A stretch of 12,308 bases of DNA. Source: an uncultured Clostridium sp. (GTDB lineage: Bacteria; Bacillota; Clostridia; Lachnospirales; Lachnospiraceae). The notes beneath the pieces are model-generated. The model was not told the origin of the DNA, searched no databases, and worked only from the letters and a program-made list of their open reading frames with translations. How positions within the stretch are numbered: the stretch's first letter is position 1; each line of letters opens with the position of its first letter. Shown here piece by piece: positions 7,226 through 12,308 of this stretch. The stretch lies in NCBI GenBank assembly GCA_937902905.1, contig CALELW010000040.1, positions 1 through 12,308 on the forward strand, given 5' to 3'. The position numbers and the translations under genes are program-made.

Positions 7226-7243
7226 TGCAAGTGTCCACTTGCA
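7226..7243. promoter_or_regulatory. TetR-family operator upstream of the hydrolase operon
   Basis: The perfect dyad TGCAAGT-GTCC-ACTTGCA has arms identical to those of the operator over the tetR promoter. It sits just before the ribosome binding site of the 30-codon ORF. A TAATAC about 5 bases upstream of it could be the -10, but I see no convincing -35. Confidence 0.85.
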
Positions 7244-7251
7244 TGTGTATT

Positions 7252-7277
7252 AAAAAAGAATGACACTTCCGTGCCAC
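7252..7277 (-). terminator. Intrinsic terminator of the TetR gene
   Basis: On the minus strand GTGGCAC-GGAA-GTGTCAT forms a 7-bp stem (two G-U pairs) closed by a GGAA tetraloop and followed by TTCTTTTTT. The stem begins on the last base of the TetR stop codon. It should separate TetR transcription from the hydrolase operon and supports a separate promoter there. Confidence 0.65.
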
Positions 7278-7855
7278 TACTTTTTTTCAATTCCTTTTAT
7301 AAACATCTGAACACTATTTTTAATATAATCTTCTTTTTTCAGCTTCGTAATTTTTTTTCCAAATGAAGCTTTTAAAAAAACAAAACCAAAATTCAAAGAT
7401 AGAAATGTCATCGCCATATTCTCATAATCATTTCTCCAGATTTTGCCTTTTGTTCTCATCATCTCAAAATAATTCTCTAATACTTTCTTGAAGGTTCTTG
7501 GCACTTTCAAAATGCCATCTGCTGTGTCTGGAAACAGCTCCGGAGTACGAAGTCCTATCGATACTTTAACCATCTGCGGTGTAACTTTTCGCATATATAT
7601 TTCCGAAAAAGAAATCAAATCCTTTTCTAGTTCGCCACAAGAAACAAACAATTTATCCGACAAACTTGGGTTCCATTCAGGAAGTTTCATTGCTGATAAT
7701 ACAATCTCTTTTTTCCCTTTAAATTTACGAAAAATAGTACACTCATTAACGCCTGCCATCAATGCAATATCCTTTGTTGTTGTAGACGAATAGCCCCGTT
7801 CCATAACTAATTTCATCGTAGCTGTAATTATTTTGTTCTGTGTTTCATCGTACAT
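7277..7855 (-). CDS. TetR-family transcriptional repressor
   Basis: A 192-residue regulator. Residues 5-50 form the TetR DNA-binding domain (NKIITATMKLVMERGYSSTT, then KDIALMAGVNECTIFRKFKGKKEIV containing the recognition helix), and about 55-192 is a helical, divergent ligand-binding and dimer domain with Met- and Phe-rich helices. I placed the start at ATG 7855, which has GGAGG five bases upstream; the ATG at 7867 has no site and lies in the operator. Identical operator arms at 7226-7243 and 7866-7889 indicate that it represses both itself and the hydrolase operon downstream. The inducer cannot be inferred, but TetR next to an MBL hydrolase suggests response to a small organic compound. Confidence 0.92.
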   Translation of the reverse strand: MYDETQNKIITATMKLVMERGYSSTTTKDIALMAGVNECTIFRKFKGKKEIVLSAMKLPEWNPSLSDKLFVSCGELEKDLISFSEIYMRKVTPQMVKVSIGLRTPELFPDTADGILKVPRTFKKVLENYFEMMRTKGKIWRNDYENMAMTFLSLNFGFVFLKASFGKKITKLKKEDYIKNSVQMFIKGIEKK

Positions 7856-7865
7856 AGCCGCCTCC

Positions 7866-7889
7866 ATATGCAAGTATTTACTTGCATAT
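7866..7889. promoter_or_regulatory. TetR autoregulatory operator
   Basis: A perfect palindrome with 11-bp arms (ATATGCAAGTA on the left) around a 2-base centre. It contains the core TGCAAGT-ATTT-ACTTGCA shared with 7226-7243. It overlaps the -10 box and the predicted start point of the tetR promoter, so bound protein would block RNA polymerase. Confidence 0.9.
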
Positions 7890-7914
7890 TAGCATATAAA
7901 GAAATCATTGTCAA
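7886..7914 (-). promoter_or_regulatory. Promoter of the TetR gene
   Basis: The minus strand shows a perfect -35 TTGACA, 17 bases, and TAATAT as -10. The -10 is partly inside the operator. The leader would be only about 25 bases long. Confidence 0.8.
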
Positions 7915-7937
7915 TAGTAGAACGGCATCTACAAAAC

Positions 7938-8288
7938 TTACTCCAATTTTTCACTCCACTCATTTTCCTTAAAACCAACAAGAATTGCTTCATCCCCAAT
8001 AACCAGCGGACGTTTAACAAGCATTCCATTGGTTGCCAGCAATTGAAGCTGTTCATCTTCGCTCATTGTCGGAAGTTTATCCTTCAACTTCATCTCCTTG
8101 TACAGCAATCCGCTTGTGTTAAAGAATTTTTTTAGAGGAAGCCCACTTTTAGAAACCCATTCTTTTAATTCATCATACGATGGATTTTCCTCTACAATAT
8201 GACGCTCTGTGTAATTTAAATGATGCTCGTCTAACCACTTTTTTGCCTTTTTGCAGGTTGAGCATTTAGGATAACATATGAATAACAT
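7938..8288 (-). CDS. Spx/ArsC-like thioredoxin-fold protein
   Basis: A 116-residue cytoplasmic protein of the ArsC/Spx/YffB family. The N-terminal strand leads to the CSTC redox motif (Cys9, Cys12), followed by KKAKKWLDEHHLNY and, at about 64-78, the family pattern NTSGLLYKEMKLKDKL; KRPLVI near residue 93 carries the conserved Arg. A CxxC argues for a redox-active protein: an Spx-type RNA-polymerase-binding stress regulator or an ArsC-like reductase, and I cannot separate these. The genuine Spx of Firmicutes is usually somewhat longer (about 130). Start ATG 8288 has AAGGAAGGTG upstream. It begins 4 bases after the stop of the truncated RloB gene, whose last codons are also its ribosome binding site, so it now depends at least partly on the AbiL-type transcript. 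Confidence 0.85.
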   Translation of the reverse strand: MLFICYPKCSTCKKAKKWLDEHHLNYTERHIVEENPSYDELKEWVSKSGLPLKKFFNTSGLLYKEMKLKDKLPTMSEDEQLQLLATNGMLVKRPLVIGDEAILVGFKENEWSEKLE

Positions 8289-8292
8289 AGAT

Positions 8293-8514
8293 TCACCTTC
8301 CTTTATCAATCATGGTACGAGTCTTTGTCTCTACCACCTTTATTACAAGTTTGTTTCTCACATTTTCCGGCAATGCCTGGTGAAGACCGTTAAAGAAGCA
8401 GCGTTCCGTAGCTTCTGTATCCGTAACAATCAGATAGTAGCCCAATTCCGGCACTTTGAATCGTTTTCTCTGGTCTCTCGTTTTTCTATTACCTGTTCTG
8501 TCCTTTTTCCCCAT
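8293..8514 (-). pseudogene. rloB: RloB/AbiLii-like protein, C-terminally truncated
   Basis: Encodes 73 residues: a basic start (MGKKDRTGNRKTRDQRKR), then the RloB opening GYYLIVTDTEATERCFFNGL and LVIKVVETKT, then a TGA after an unrelated RTMIDKGR. Complete RloB proteins run to roughly 200 residues; the DxDQ-type core and the downstream Asn/Trp motif I expect from the family are absent, and the next DNA is the Spx-like gene, not a shifted reading frame of RloB. So this is a deletion, not a frameshift. RloB is the partner of an AAA15 ATPase in AbiL-type phage abortive infection and is the likely effector. It starts 2 bases after the ATPase TGA with GGAG nine bases upstream. The reading as RloB is mine from motif memory. 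Confidence 0.75.
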
Positions 8515-8516
8515 AC

Positions 8517-9830
8517 TCAATCTCTCCGTTCCACTCCGGTCGGTGCTAAACAGGTGTCCCCCGGACACCCGGCACTCTTAAAAAAATCAATACTCTTTAA
8601 GGTAGGAATCGCGCCATACTTTCCAATCAAATAATTCTTCTCATAACTTTCATCTTTACGGATACGGGAACCATCCTCATCTACAAAATCAGCCAATGAG
8701 TAAAGTGTAGATACACCCCTTTCATCCTTTTCTACAAACCAAATCTCGTCACGGCGTAACAATTGGTTCGATAACTGCCATGTATCATGAGTTGTAAATA
8801 CAAGCTGTGCATGGTTTGTATTAATTTCCGGATTTAAAAAAGTAAGCAGGAAATTCCTTACAAGCAACGGATGCAGACGAGCATTTAATTCATCAATAAC
8901 AAATACACTTCCCTTCTCCAACACACGTTGTAATTCCGGATATAACGCAAACATCTTCAGTGTTCCGGCAGATTCCAAGCCCAAAGGGATTTCTGCCATT
9001 TTATCAGAATCAATCATCTTGTGAAGTGCATTTATTTTGTATCTCTCCTCCTTGCTATCAGCCTCCTGAGGAACCTTTTCAATTCGGAAATCCTTGATAT
9101 GCTCATCAAAAGATGCGAAATATTCTACAACTTTCTGCTGAACATTCTTATCTTCCACAAATCCTTTCGGCAATCTGCGTGACAAAAAGAAGTTAGTAAA
9201 AGGATCGCCAAAATCAGCAAATTCGTTTGCAAGAAACCAATCCCTGATTGCCTTACACTTAGCAATCTTCAACTTTGCTCCCAGAGAAATAATAAGCACC
9301 TGCTTTTCTAGCGCCACCTGAATATTATCCCTGCTGCTCTTAGGAAATCCTGACAAGTCAAGTTCCCCATCTGTTGTGCCGCGATAAAATACAGTACTGT
9401 ACTTTCTTGCAGTCTTTGCTTTGGAATTAAGCCATTCTTCAGTCACACCTTCCTTACCAATACAAAAACCGTAGTTATAGCTTCTCTCTGATTTGTCACC
9501 GGGCAATGTAAAATATACCTCAAAACTGGATTCCGCATCAGCAGATATGGAGTCAAATAAGAACGGAGTCGGTCTAAACTCCTCAAACTTTTCCTCTTCG
9601 CCTCCATACTTAAAAGAATCCACAACATAATGAGTAATATATTCAAAAGCGTTATATATATTAGACTTTCCGCTTGCATTTGCGCCATAAACCGCAGCAA
9701 CCGGCAAAATTTTTTCGCCCCCAACAAGCACTACTCTATTTGAAAACTCGGTCATCTTCGCCGCAGACAAATCTAATGTAACTTCTTCTCTGAACGATTT
9801 GAAATTTTTAAAATTAAATTGAATTAACAT
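8517..9830 (-). CDS. AAA15-family ATPase, RloA/AbiLi-like
   Basis: A 437-residue ATPase of the OLD/RecF/SMC-like AAA15 group. Start LIQFNFKNFKSFREEVTLDL is typical. Walker A is GANASGKSN (49-57, Lys55); the signature loop is LGLESAGTLKM (283-293); Walker B is SVFVIDELNARLHP (308-321, Asp313-Glu314); FTTHDT (346-351) supplies the switch His348. All ATPase motifs are intact. In AbiL-type defence, the ATPase acts with RloB, and here the two genes are 2 bases apart, but RloB is broken. The last about 18 residues (GCPGDTCLAPTGVERRD) are encoded by a GC-rich hairpin and look like a late addition after the usual family end near YGAIP. Start ATG 9830 has GAGGA seven bases upstream. Confidence 0.88.
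   Translation of the reverse strand: MLIQFNFKNFKSFREEVTLDLSAAKMTEFSNRVVLVGGEKILPVAAVYGANASGKSNIYNAFEYITHYVVDSFKYGGEEEKFEEFRPTPFLFDSISADAESSFEVYFTLPGDKSERSYNYGFCIGKEGVTEEWLNSKAKTARKYSTVFYRGTTDGELDLSGFPKSSRDNIQVALEKQVLIISLGAKLKIAKCKAIRDWFLANEFADFGDPFTNFFLSRRLPKGFVEDKNVQQKVVEYFASFDEHIKDFRIEKVPQEADSKEERYKINALHKMIDSDKMAEIPLGLESAGTLKMFALYPELQRVLEKGSVFVIDELNARLHPLLVRNFLLTFLNPEINTNHAQLVFTTHDTWQLSNQLLRRDEIWFVEKDERGVSTLYSLADFVDEDGSRIRKDESYEKNYLIGKYGAIPTLKSIDFFKSAGCPGDTCLAPTGVERRD
8543..8575. repeat. GC-rich nested inverted repeat at the end of the ATPase gene
   Basis: An inner stem GGTGTCC-CCC-GGACACC (8553-8569) lies inside outer arms GTGC (8543-8546) and GCAC (8572-8575), with an unequal internal loop. 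It lies in the coding tail of the ATPase, about 30 bases before the RloB start. It may be a small palindromic repeat inserted in frame or a structure that tunes RloB translation. Confidence 0.5.
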
Positions 9831-9861
9831 GATTGATTCCTCGCTTTCGTTTCTACTTTAT

Positions 9862-9889
9862 ATTATATACAATTTGTTCGAGAAATCAA
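9862..9889 (-). promoter_or_regulatory. Promoter of the ATPase-RloB unit
   Basis: The minus strand shows TTGATT, 16 bases, and a perfect TATAAT within TATATAATATAA. It is about 32 bases upstream of the ATPase start. Confidence 0.55.
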
Positions 9890-9945
9890 CATGCAAATGT
9901 GGGTTTTTCTCATTTTGATGTATGTCATGTGTTAGAAGTGTGCTT

Positions 9946-10161
9946 TTAAATTATTTTATCAACATATTCCCGTTCCAGTTCCTCCACCAAATACGCATCG
10001 CTCATACAGTGCATATCAGATACGCCATCCCGGAGCAGAGGATATACTTCCGAATGATAAAAAAATTTCAATGCATCATCCAGTGAAATCCCCCGCTTTT
10101 TAGCAAATTGCTCAATGATGCGGCTATATTTTTTTTGAAGTAAAATAGGATTCGCAGTCAT
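9946..10161 (-). CDS. DUF3791-like small protein, short form
   Basis: A 71-residue protein. The segment ILLQKKYSRIIEQFAKKRGI, then DDALKFFYHSEVYPLLRDGVSDMHCMSDAYLVEELEREY, matches the small partner usually found just behind DUF3990 genes, which is annotated as DUF3791-like; I am sure of the context more than of the exact Pfam name. It is predicted to be helical and cytoplasmic. Its ATG overlaps the stop of the DUF3990 remnant as ATGA, and AGGAGAGAGG in that remnant's last codons is its ribosome binding site, so translation should be coupled. The role is inferred to be antitoxin or chaperone of a DUF3990 ADP-ribosyltransferase-like toxin. No clear terminator follows the TAA. Confidence 0.75.
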   Translation of the reverse strand: MTANPILLQKKYSRIIEQFAKKRGISLDDALKFFYHSEVYPLLRDGVSDMHCMSDAYLVEELEREYVDKII

Positions 10162-10271
10162 AATACCTCTCTCCTTTCAAAATGCAATAATGACAATGCT
10201 TTCTCTGTACGAAAACACATTTGCAAGTTCGGTTTCACAACCTCTAAAGAGGAACCATGATAAAGAATCAT
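10158..10271 (-). pseudogene. DUF3990 (ADP-ribosyltransferase-like) gene with an internal in-frame deletion
   Basis: A 37-residue ORF. It begins MILYHGSSLEVVKPNL, the hallmark N-terminus of DUF3990 with its YHGS motif, and then runs directly into QMCFRTEKALSLLHF and six more residues, which resembles the family's C-terminus. The roughly 110-130 residues that normally lie between are missing, but the frame is kept. It starts at ATG 10271, overlapping the upstream TGA as ATGA behind AAGGGGGG, and ends at the TGA overlapping the next ATG. DUF3990 proteins have an ADP-ribosyltransferase-like fold and are paired with DUF3791 genes; this one cannot fold as a catalytic domain. The frame may persist only to carry ribosomes to the next gene. 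It is too short to be found by ordinary ORF length cut-offs. Confidence 0.72.
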
Positions 10272-10507
10272 ACTTCCACCCCCCTTTCTTTCATCACCTC
10301 AAGAAGGTCGTCTACAATATATTCGCGGCTTTGAGTATGCAGCACCTCGTATTCCGGCACAATATAACTATTGAGAATATCGCTTTTTTCAGTAAATGCC
10401 CGATAGATACGCTCTGCATTCACCCCCAGCTTTGCCGCTACATTTTCTATGCAAAATACAGCAAACTCCAATTCACTGGCATTTTTTATTTCTTTACTCT
10501 GTACCAC
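10268..10507 (-). CDS. DUF3791 family protein
   Basis: A 79-residue protein with the family pattern ELEFAVFCIENVAAKLGVNA (12-31), then TEKSDILNSYIVPEYEVLHT and YIVDDLLEVMKERGV at the end. I chose the GTG at 10507, which has GAGGAGG eight bases upstream; the TTG further out is preceded by nothing similar. First gene of an ATGA-coupled operon with the DUF3990 remnant and the short DUF3791-like gene, behind an extended -10 promoter. The family's function is not established; the steady pairing with DUF3990 suggests an antitoxin or partner. Since the DUF3990 gene is gutted, it may be an orphan partner now. Confidence 0.85.
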   Translation of the reverse strand: MVQSKEIKNASELEFAVFCIENVAAKLGVNAERIYRAFTEKSDILNSYIVPEYEVLHTQSREYIVDDLLEVMKERGVEV

Positions 10508-10548
10508 AAATTCAACCTCCTCTACATTCCAATCACAACACTGCAATA

Positions 10549-10577
10549 ATCATATCACCAAAATATGGTTTTCGCAA
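10549..10577 (-). promoter_or_regulatory. Promoter of the DUF3791/DUF3990 operon
   Basis: The minus strand shows TTGCGA, 17 bases, and TATGAT with a TGA extension directly before it. The predicted start is about 35 bases before the GTG start codon. Confidence 0.6.
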
Positions 10578-10608
10578 TATCCTGCGTTGAGCTTCGCGCC
10601 AAAACCAT
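10565..10608. repeat. Inverted repeat over the -35 region of the DUF3791 operon
   Basis: Eight-base arms ATGGTTTT (10565-10572) and AAAACCAT (10601-10608) are separated by 28 bases, with further partial pairing inside (TTTTCGC against GCGCCAAAA, offset by two bases). One arm overlaps the -35 box. It could be a bipartite operator for autoregulation, or chance. Confidence 0.4.
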
Positions 10609-10635
10609 CCGCCCTTCTTTTCAATTTCAACATAT

Positions 10636-10679
10636 AAAAGATTTCCGGCACACATATATCCATGTACCGGAAATCTTTT
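10636..10679 (-). terminator. Intrinsic terminator after enolase
   Basis: A perfect 13-bp stem (10636-10648 with 10667-10679, arm AAAAGATTTCCGG) and an 18-base loop, lying about 22 bases past the enolase stop. The minus-strand stem ends in TTTT; the plus-strand side ends in TTTTT, so it can act both ways. Confidence 0.85.
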
Positions 10680-10701
10680 TCATCGTCTGTTTTTAATTCT
10701 A

Positions 10702-12003
10702 TTATTTACCTACATGAAATGCATCCATACCCGGGTACACTGCACTGGCACCTAATTCTTCTTCAATGCGGAGAAGCTGGTTGTATTTTGCTACACGCTC
10801 GGATCTCGAAGGAGCACCTGTCTTAATCTGGCATGTATTCAGCGCTACTGCAAGGTCTGCAATAGTTGTGTCCGCTGTCTCACCGGAGCGGTGGGAAGAA
10901 ATGGCTGTGTATCCTGCATTGTGCGCCATCTTAATAGCCTCCAATGTTTCTGACACCGAACCAATCTGGTTTAATTTGATCAAAATGGAGTTACCTGCTC
11001 CCATTTTAATACCCTTGGAAAGTCTCTCTGTATTTGTAACAAAAAGGTCATCTCCTACAAGCTGAACCTTATGACCAATCTTCTCAGTCATCTTCTTCCA
11101 GCCTTCCCAATCTTCCTCATCCAAACCATCTTCGATAGAAATAATCGGATACTTGTCAATGAGAGATTCCCAATGTGCAATCAGTTCATCCGAAGTAAAT
11201 TCTTTACCGGATTTTGGCTGCTTATAATAACCAATTCCTTTTTCCGATTTCCATTCAGAAGAAGCTGCATCCATAGCAATCATAAAATCTTTTCCCGGTT
11301 CAAATCCGGCAGCCTTAACAGCCTCCAGAATTTTCTCAATGGCTTCTTCATCGGAAGTAAGTTTGTTTGGTGCAAATCCACCTTCATCACCAACCGCTGT
11401 TACATCTCCCATATCTTTAATCAGAGATTTCAACTTATGGAAAACCTCTGCGCACCAGCGAAGCGCTTCTTTAAACGATGGTGCACCAACCGGCATAATC
11501 ATAAATTCCTGCGTATCAACGGCTGAATCTGCGTGAGCACCACCATTTAAAATATTCATCATAGGTACCGGAAGACGGTTGCCGGAAATACCACCCAAAA
11601 AGCGGTACAACGGAATATCTAACGCGATAGATGCCGCTCTTGCTGTTGCAATCGACACAGCCAAAATCGCATTGGCACCAAGTTTTGATTTATCTTTCGT
11701 ACCATCTGCATCAATCATTGCCTTATCAATGGCATAAATATCAGACGCATCTAAACCAGTAAGAACCTCATTAATCACGGTATTGATGTTGTTGACAGCT
11801 TTTTCAACACCCTTGCCAAGATAACGGTCCTTGTCTCCGTCTCTCAGTTCCAGTGCCTCAAACTCACCTGTAGACGCACCACTTGGAGCAGTACCTCTTC
11901 CCACGGTTTCATCTACCAAAGTCACCTCTGCTTCCACTGTCGGATTGCCTCTCGAATCCAAAATCTCACGTCCAACTACTTTTTCAATTTCCAAAAAATT
12001 CAT
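10702..12003 (-). CDS. eno: Enolase (phosphopyruvate hydratase)
   Basis: A full-length, 433-residue glycolytic enzyme that converts 2-phosphoglycerate to phosphoenolpyruvate with Mg2+. The N-terminal domain begins IEKVVGREILDSRGNPTVEA and includes SGASTGEFEALELRDGD with the mobile-loop Ser. In the barrel, catalytic Glu207 (GDEGG) and Lys343 (LIKLNQIGSVSET) are present, as are metal ligands Asp245, Glu291 and Asp318; His157, His371 (SHRSGE) and Lys394 complete the site. I chose ATG 12003 because the family starts MNFLEIEKV and AAAGGAG lies about 11 bases upstream; the longer ORF adds 18 non-conserved residues. It is a core housekeeping gene, transcribed alone between its own promoter and terminator, and marks the chromosomal edge of the accessory region. 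Confidence 0.98.
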   Translation of the reverse strand: MNFLEIEKVVGREILDSRGNPTVEAEVTLVDETVGRGTAPSGASTGEFEALELRDGDKDRYLGKGVEKAVNNINTVINEVLTGLDASDIYAIDKAMIDADGTKDKSKLGANAILAVSIATARAASIALDIPLYRFLGGISGNRLPVPMMNILNGGAHADSAVDTQEFMIMPVGAPSFKEALRWCAEVFHKLKSLIKDMGDVTAVGDEGGFAPNKLTSDEEAIEKILEAVKAAGFEPGKDFMIAMDAASSEWKSEKGIGYYKQPKSGKEFTSDELIAHWESLIDKYPIISIEDGLDEEDWEGWKKMTEKIGHKVQLVGDDLFVTNTERLSKGIKMGAGNSILIKLNQIGSVSETLEAIKMAHNAGYTAISSHRSGETADTTIADLAVALNTCQIKTGAPSRSERVAKYNQLLRIEEELGASAVYPGMDAFHVGK

Positions 12004-12032
12004 CGTAACACTATCTCCTTTTCCGCAAAATA

Positions 12033-12061
12033 ATAGTACTCCCCGCAAGAATTTCATTCAA
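12033..12061 (-). promoter_or_regulatory. Probable enolase promoter
   Basis: The minus strand shows TTGAAT, 17 bases and TACTAT, with a predicted start about 25 bases before the start codon. If the cloverleaf-like structure at 12038-12106 is a transcribed leader, a further promoter upstream would be needed. Confidence 0.5.
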
Positions 12062-12106
12062 TTCTGCATAGGATGCGTTCAGGATTCACAACCTAATACG
12101 AGGAGT
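12038..12106 (-). other. Possible cloverleaf-like fold upstream of enolase
   Basis: On the minus strand ACTCCTCG (12106-12099) pairs with CGGGGAGT (12045-12038), with one G-U pair, closing a 53-base interior. Inside are GCAT-CCT-ATGC, AGAATT-GAATGA-AATTCT and a weak AGG/CCT pair. It lacks tRNA consensus (no GG in the D loop and no TTCRANTCC), so I do not call it a tRNA. It may be a structured leader or a decayed tRNA-like element. Confidence 0.3.
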
Positions 12107-12130
12107 CCACATGATTTATTCACATTTTGG

Positions 12131-12308
12131 TTAGTCTTGTCTAACCTCTTTTATATTACTGAATTTTGAGGTAAAAATCAATAGGTGAAGGTGAGAGTTT
12201 TTCTCAAGTTTGCTGATATCTGCCTAGTTAATACCAGTACGCTCGGCTAGTTCCTTCTGTGTCATATTCTGAGAAGTACGAGCATCCACAATAGTCCTTA
12301 TAACATCC
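12131..12308 (-). pseudogene. XRE-family HTH gene fragment with an in-frame TAG
   Basis: Cut by the right edge. The minus strand reads DVIRTIVDARTSQNMTQKEL, then AERTGIN, TAG (12226-12224), ADISKLEKNSHLHLLIFT and more to a TAA at 12131. This is the helix-turn-helix of HigA/XRE-type antitoxin regulators, in which the usual run is GINQADISKLEKG; the CAG for Gln has become TAG by one C-to-T change. After ISKLEK the match breaks down and the C-terminal part is absent. It is therefore both stopped and degraded, a relic of a regulator or of the antitoxin of a toxin-antitoxin pair whose other gene would lie beyond the window. Confidence 0.75.

Noticed and set aside
9890..9945. Searched for a terminator or small gene between the short DUF3791-like gene and the ATPase
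   Set aside because: No stable stem and no ORF with a start signal is visible; only the ATPase promoter is supported.
12129..12146. GGTTAG-N6-CTAACC inverted repeat as a DtxR/IdeR/MntR operator or terminator
   Set aside because: The spacing differs from the DtxR-type site (one central base), the 6-bp stem is weak, and the minus-strand side has no T run. It lies at the end of the HTH relic and may be its old terminator, but the support is too thin.

Overview
The window reads as chromosomal DNA of an anaerobic Firmicute, most likely a Lachnospiraceae member of the Roseburia/Butyrivibrio/Agathobacter type. The basis is the AT-rich DNA, the strong AGGAGG-type ribosome binding sites, the enolase sequence, and a secreted GH10 xylanase with a lysine-rich Ig-like domain and a Pro/Thr linker, an arrangement common in gut fibre degraders. 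The genus is inferred. All supported genes lie on the minus strand, so the biological order runs from position 12308 down to 1. No tRNA, rRNA, CRISPR array, IS element or complete prophage is visible.

From the right: an XRE-type helix-turn-helix gene broken by an in-frame TAG (12131-12308, cut by the window edge); enolase (10702-12003) with its promoter and a strong terminator; a three-gene ATGA-overlapped operon of DUF3791, a gutted DUF3990 gene and a second DUF3791-like gene (9946-10507); an AbiL-type pair of an intact AAA15/RloA-like ATPase and a truncated RloB (8293-9830); an Spx/ArsC-like thioredoxin-fold protein (7938-8288); a TetR repressor (7277-7855) with an autoregulatory operator; and, behind a second copy of that operator, a 30-codon ORF coupled to a metallo-beta-lactamase-fold hydrolase (6305-7212). 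Next come a Fic AMP-transferase with an HTH and a built-in inhibitory motif (5291-6178), a two-gene NUDIX and GNAT-fusion operon (3425-5210), a 23-codon signal-peptide-like relic (3343-3414), the GH10 xylanase (959-3232), and a very AT-rich uracil-DNA-glycosylase-like gene (28-873).

Two themes stand out. First, the TetR gene and the hydrolase operon share an operator with identical arms (TGCAAGT-N4-ACTTGCA), which defines a local two-promoter regulon. Second, the region between enolase and the xylanase looks like an eroded defence/toxin island. The DUF3990 gene has lost its middle in frame, RloB has lost its C-terminal two thirds, the HTH gene has a nonsense codon, and two further small ORFs look like the 5' ends of longer genes. 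In the DUF3990 and RloB cases the likely effector is damaged while its partners stay open with good start signals. The most unusual intact gene is the 439-residue GNAT protein with a roughly 265-residue C-terminal extension that I cannot assign.
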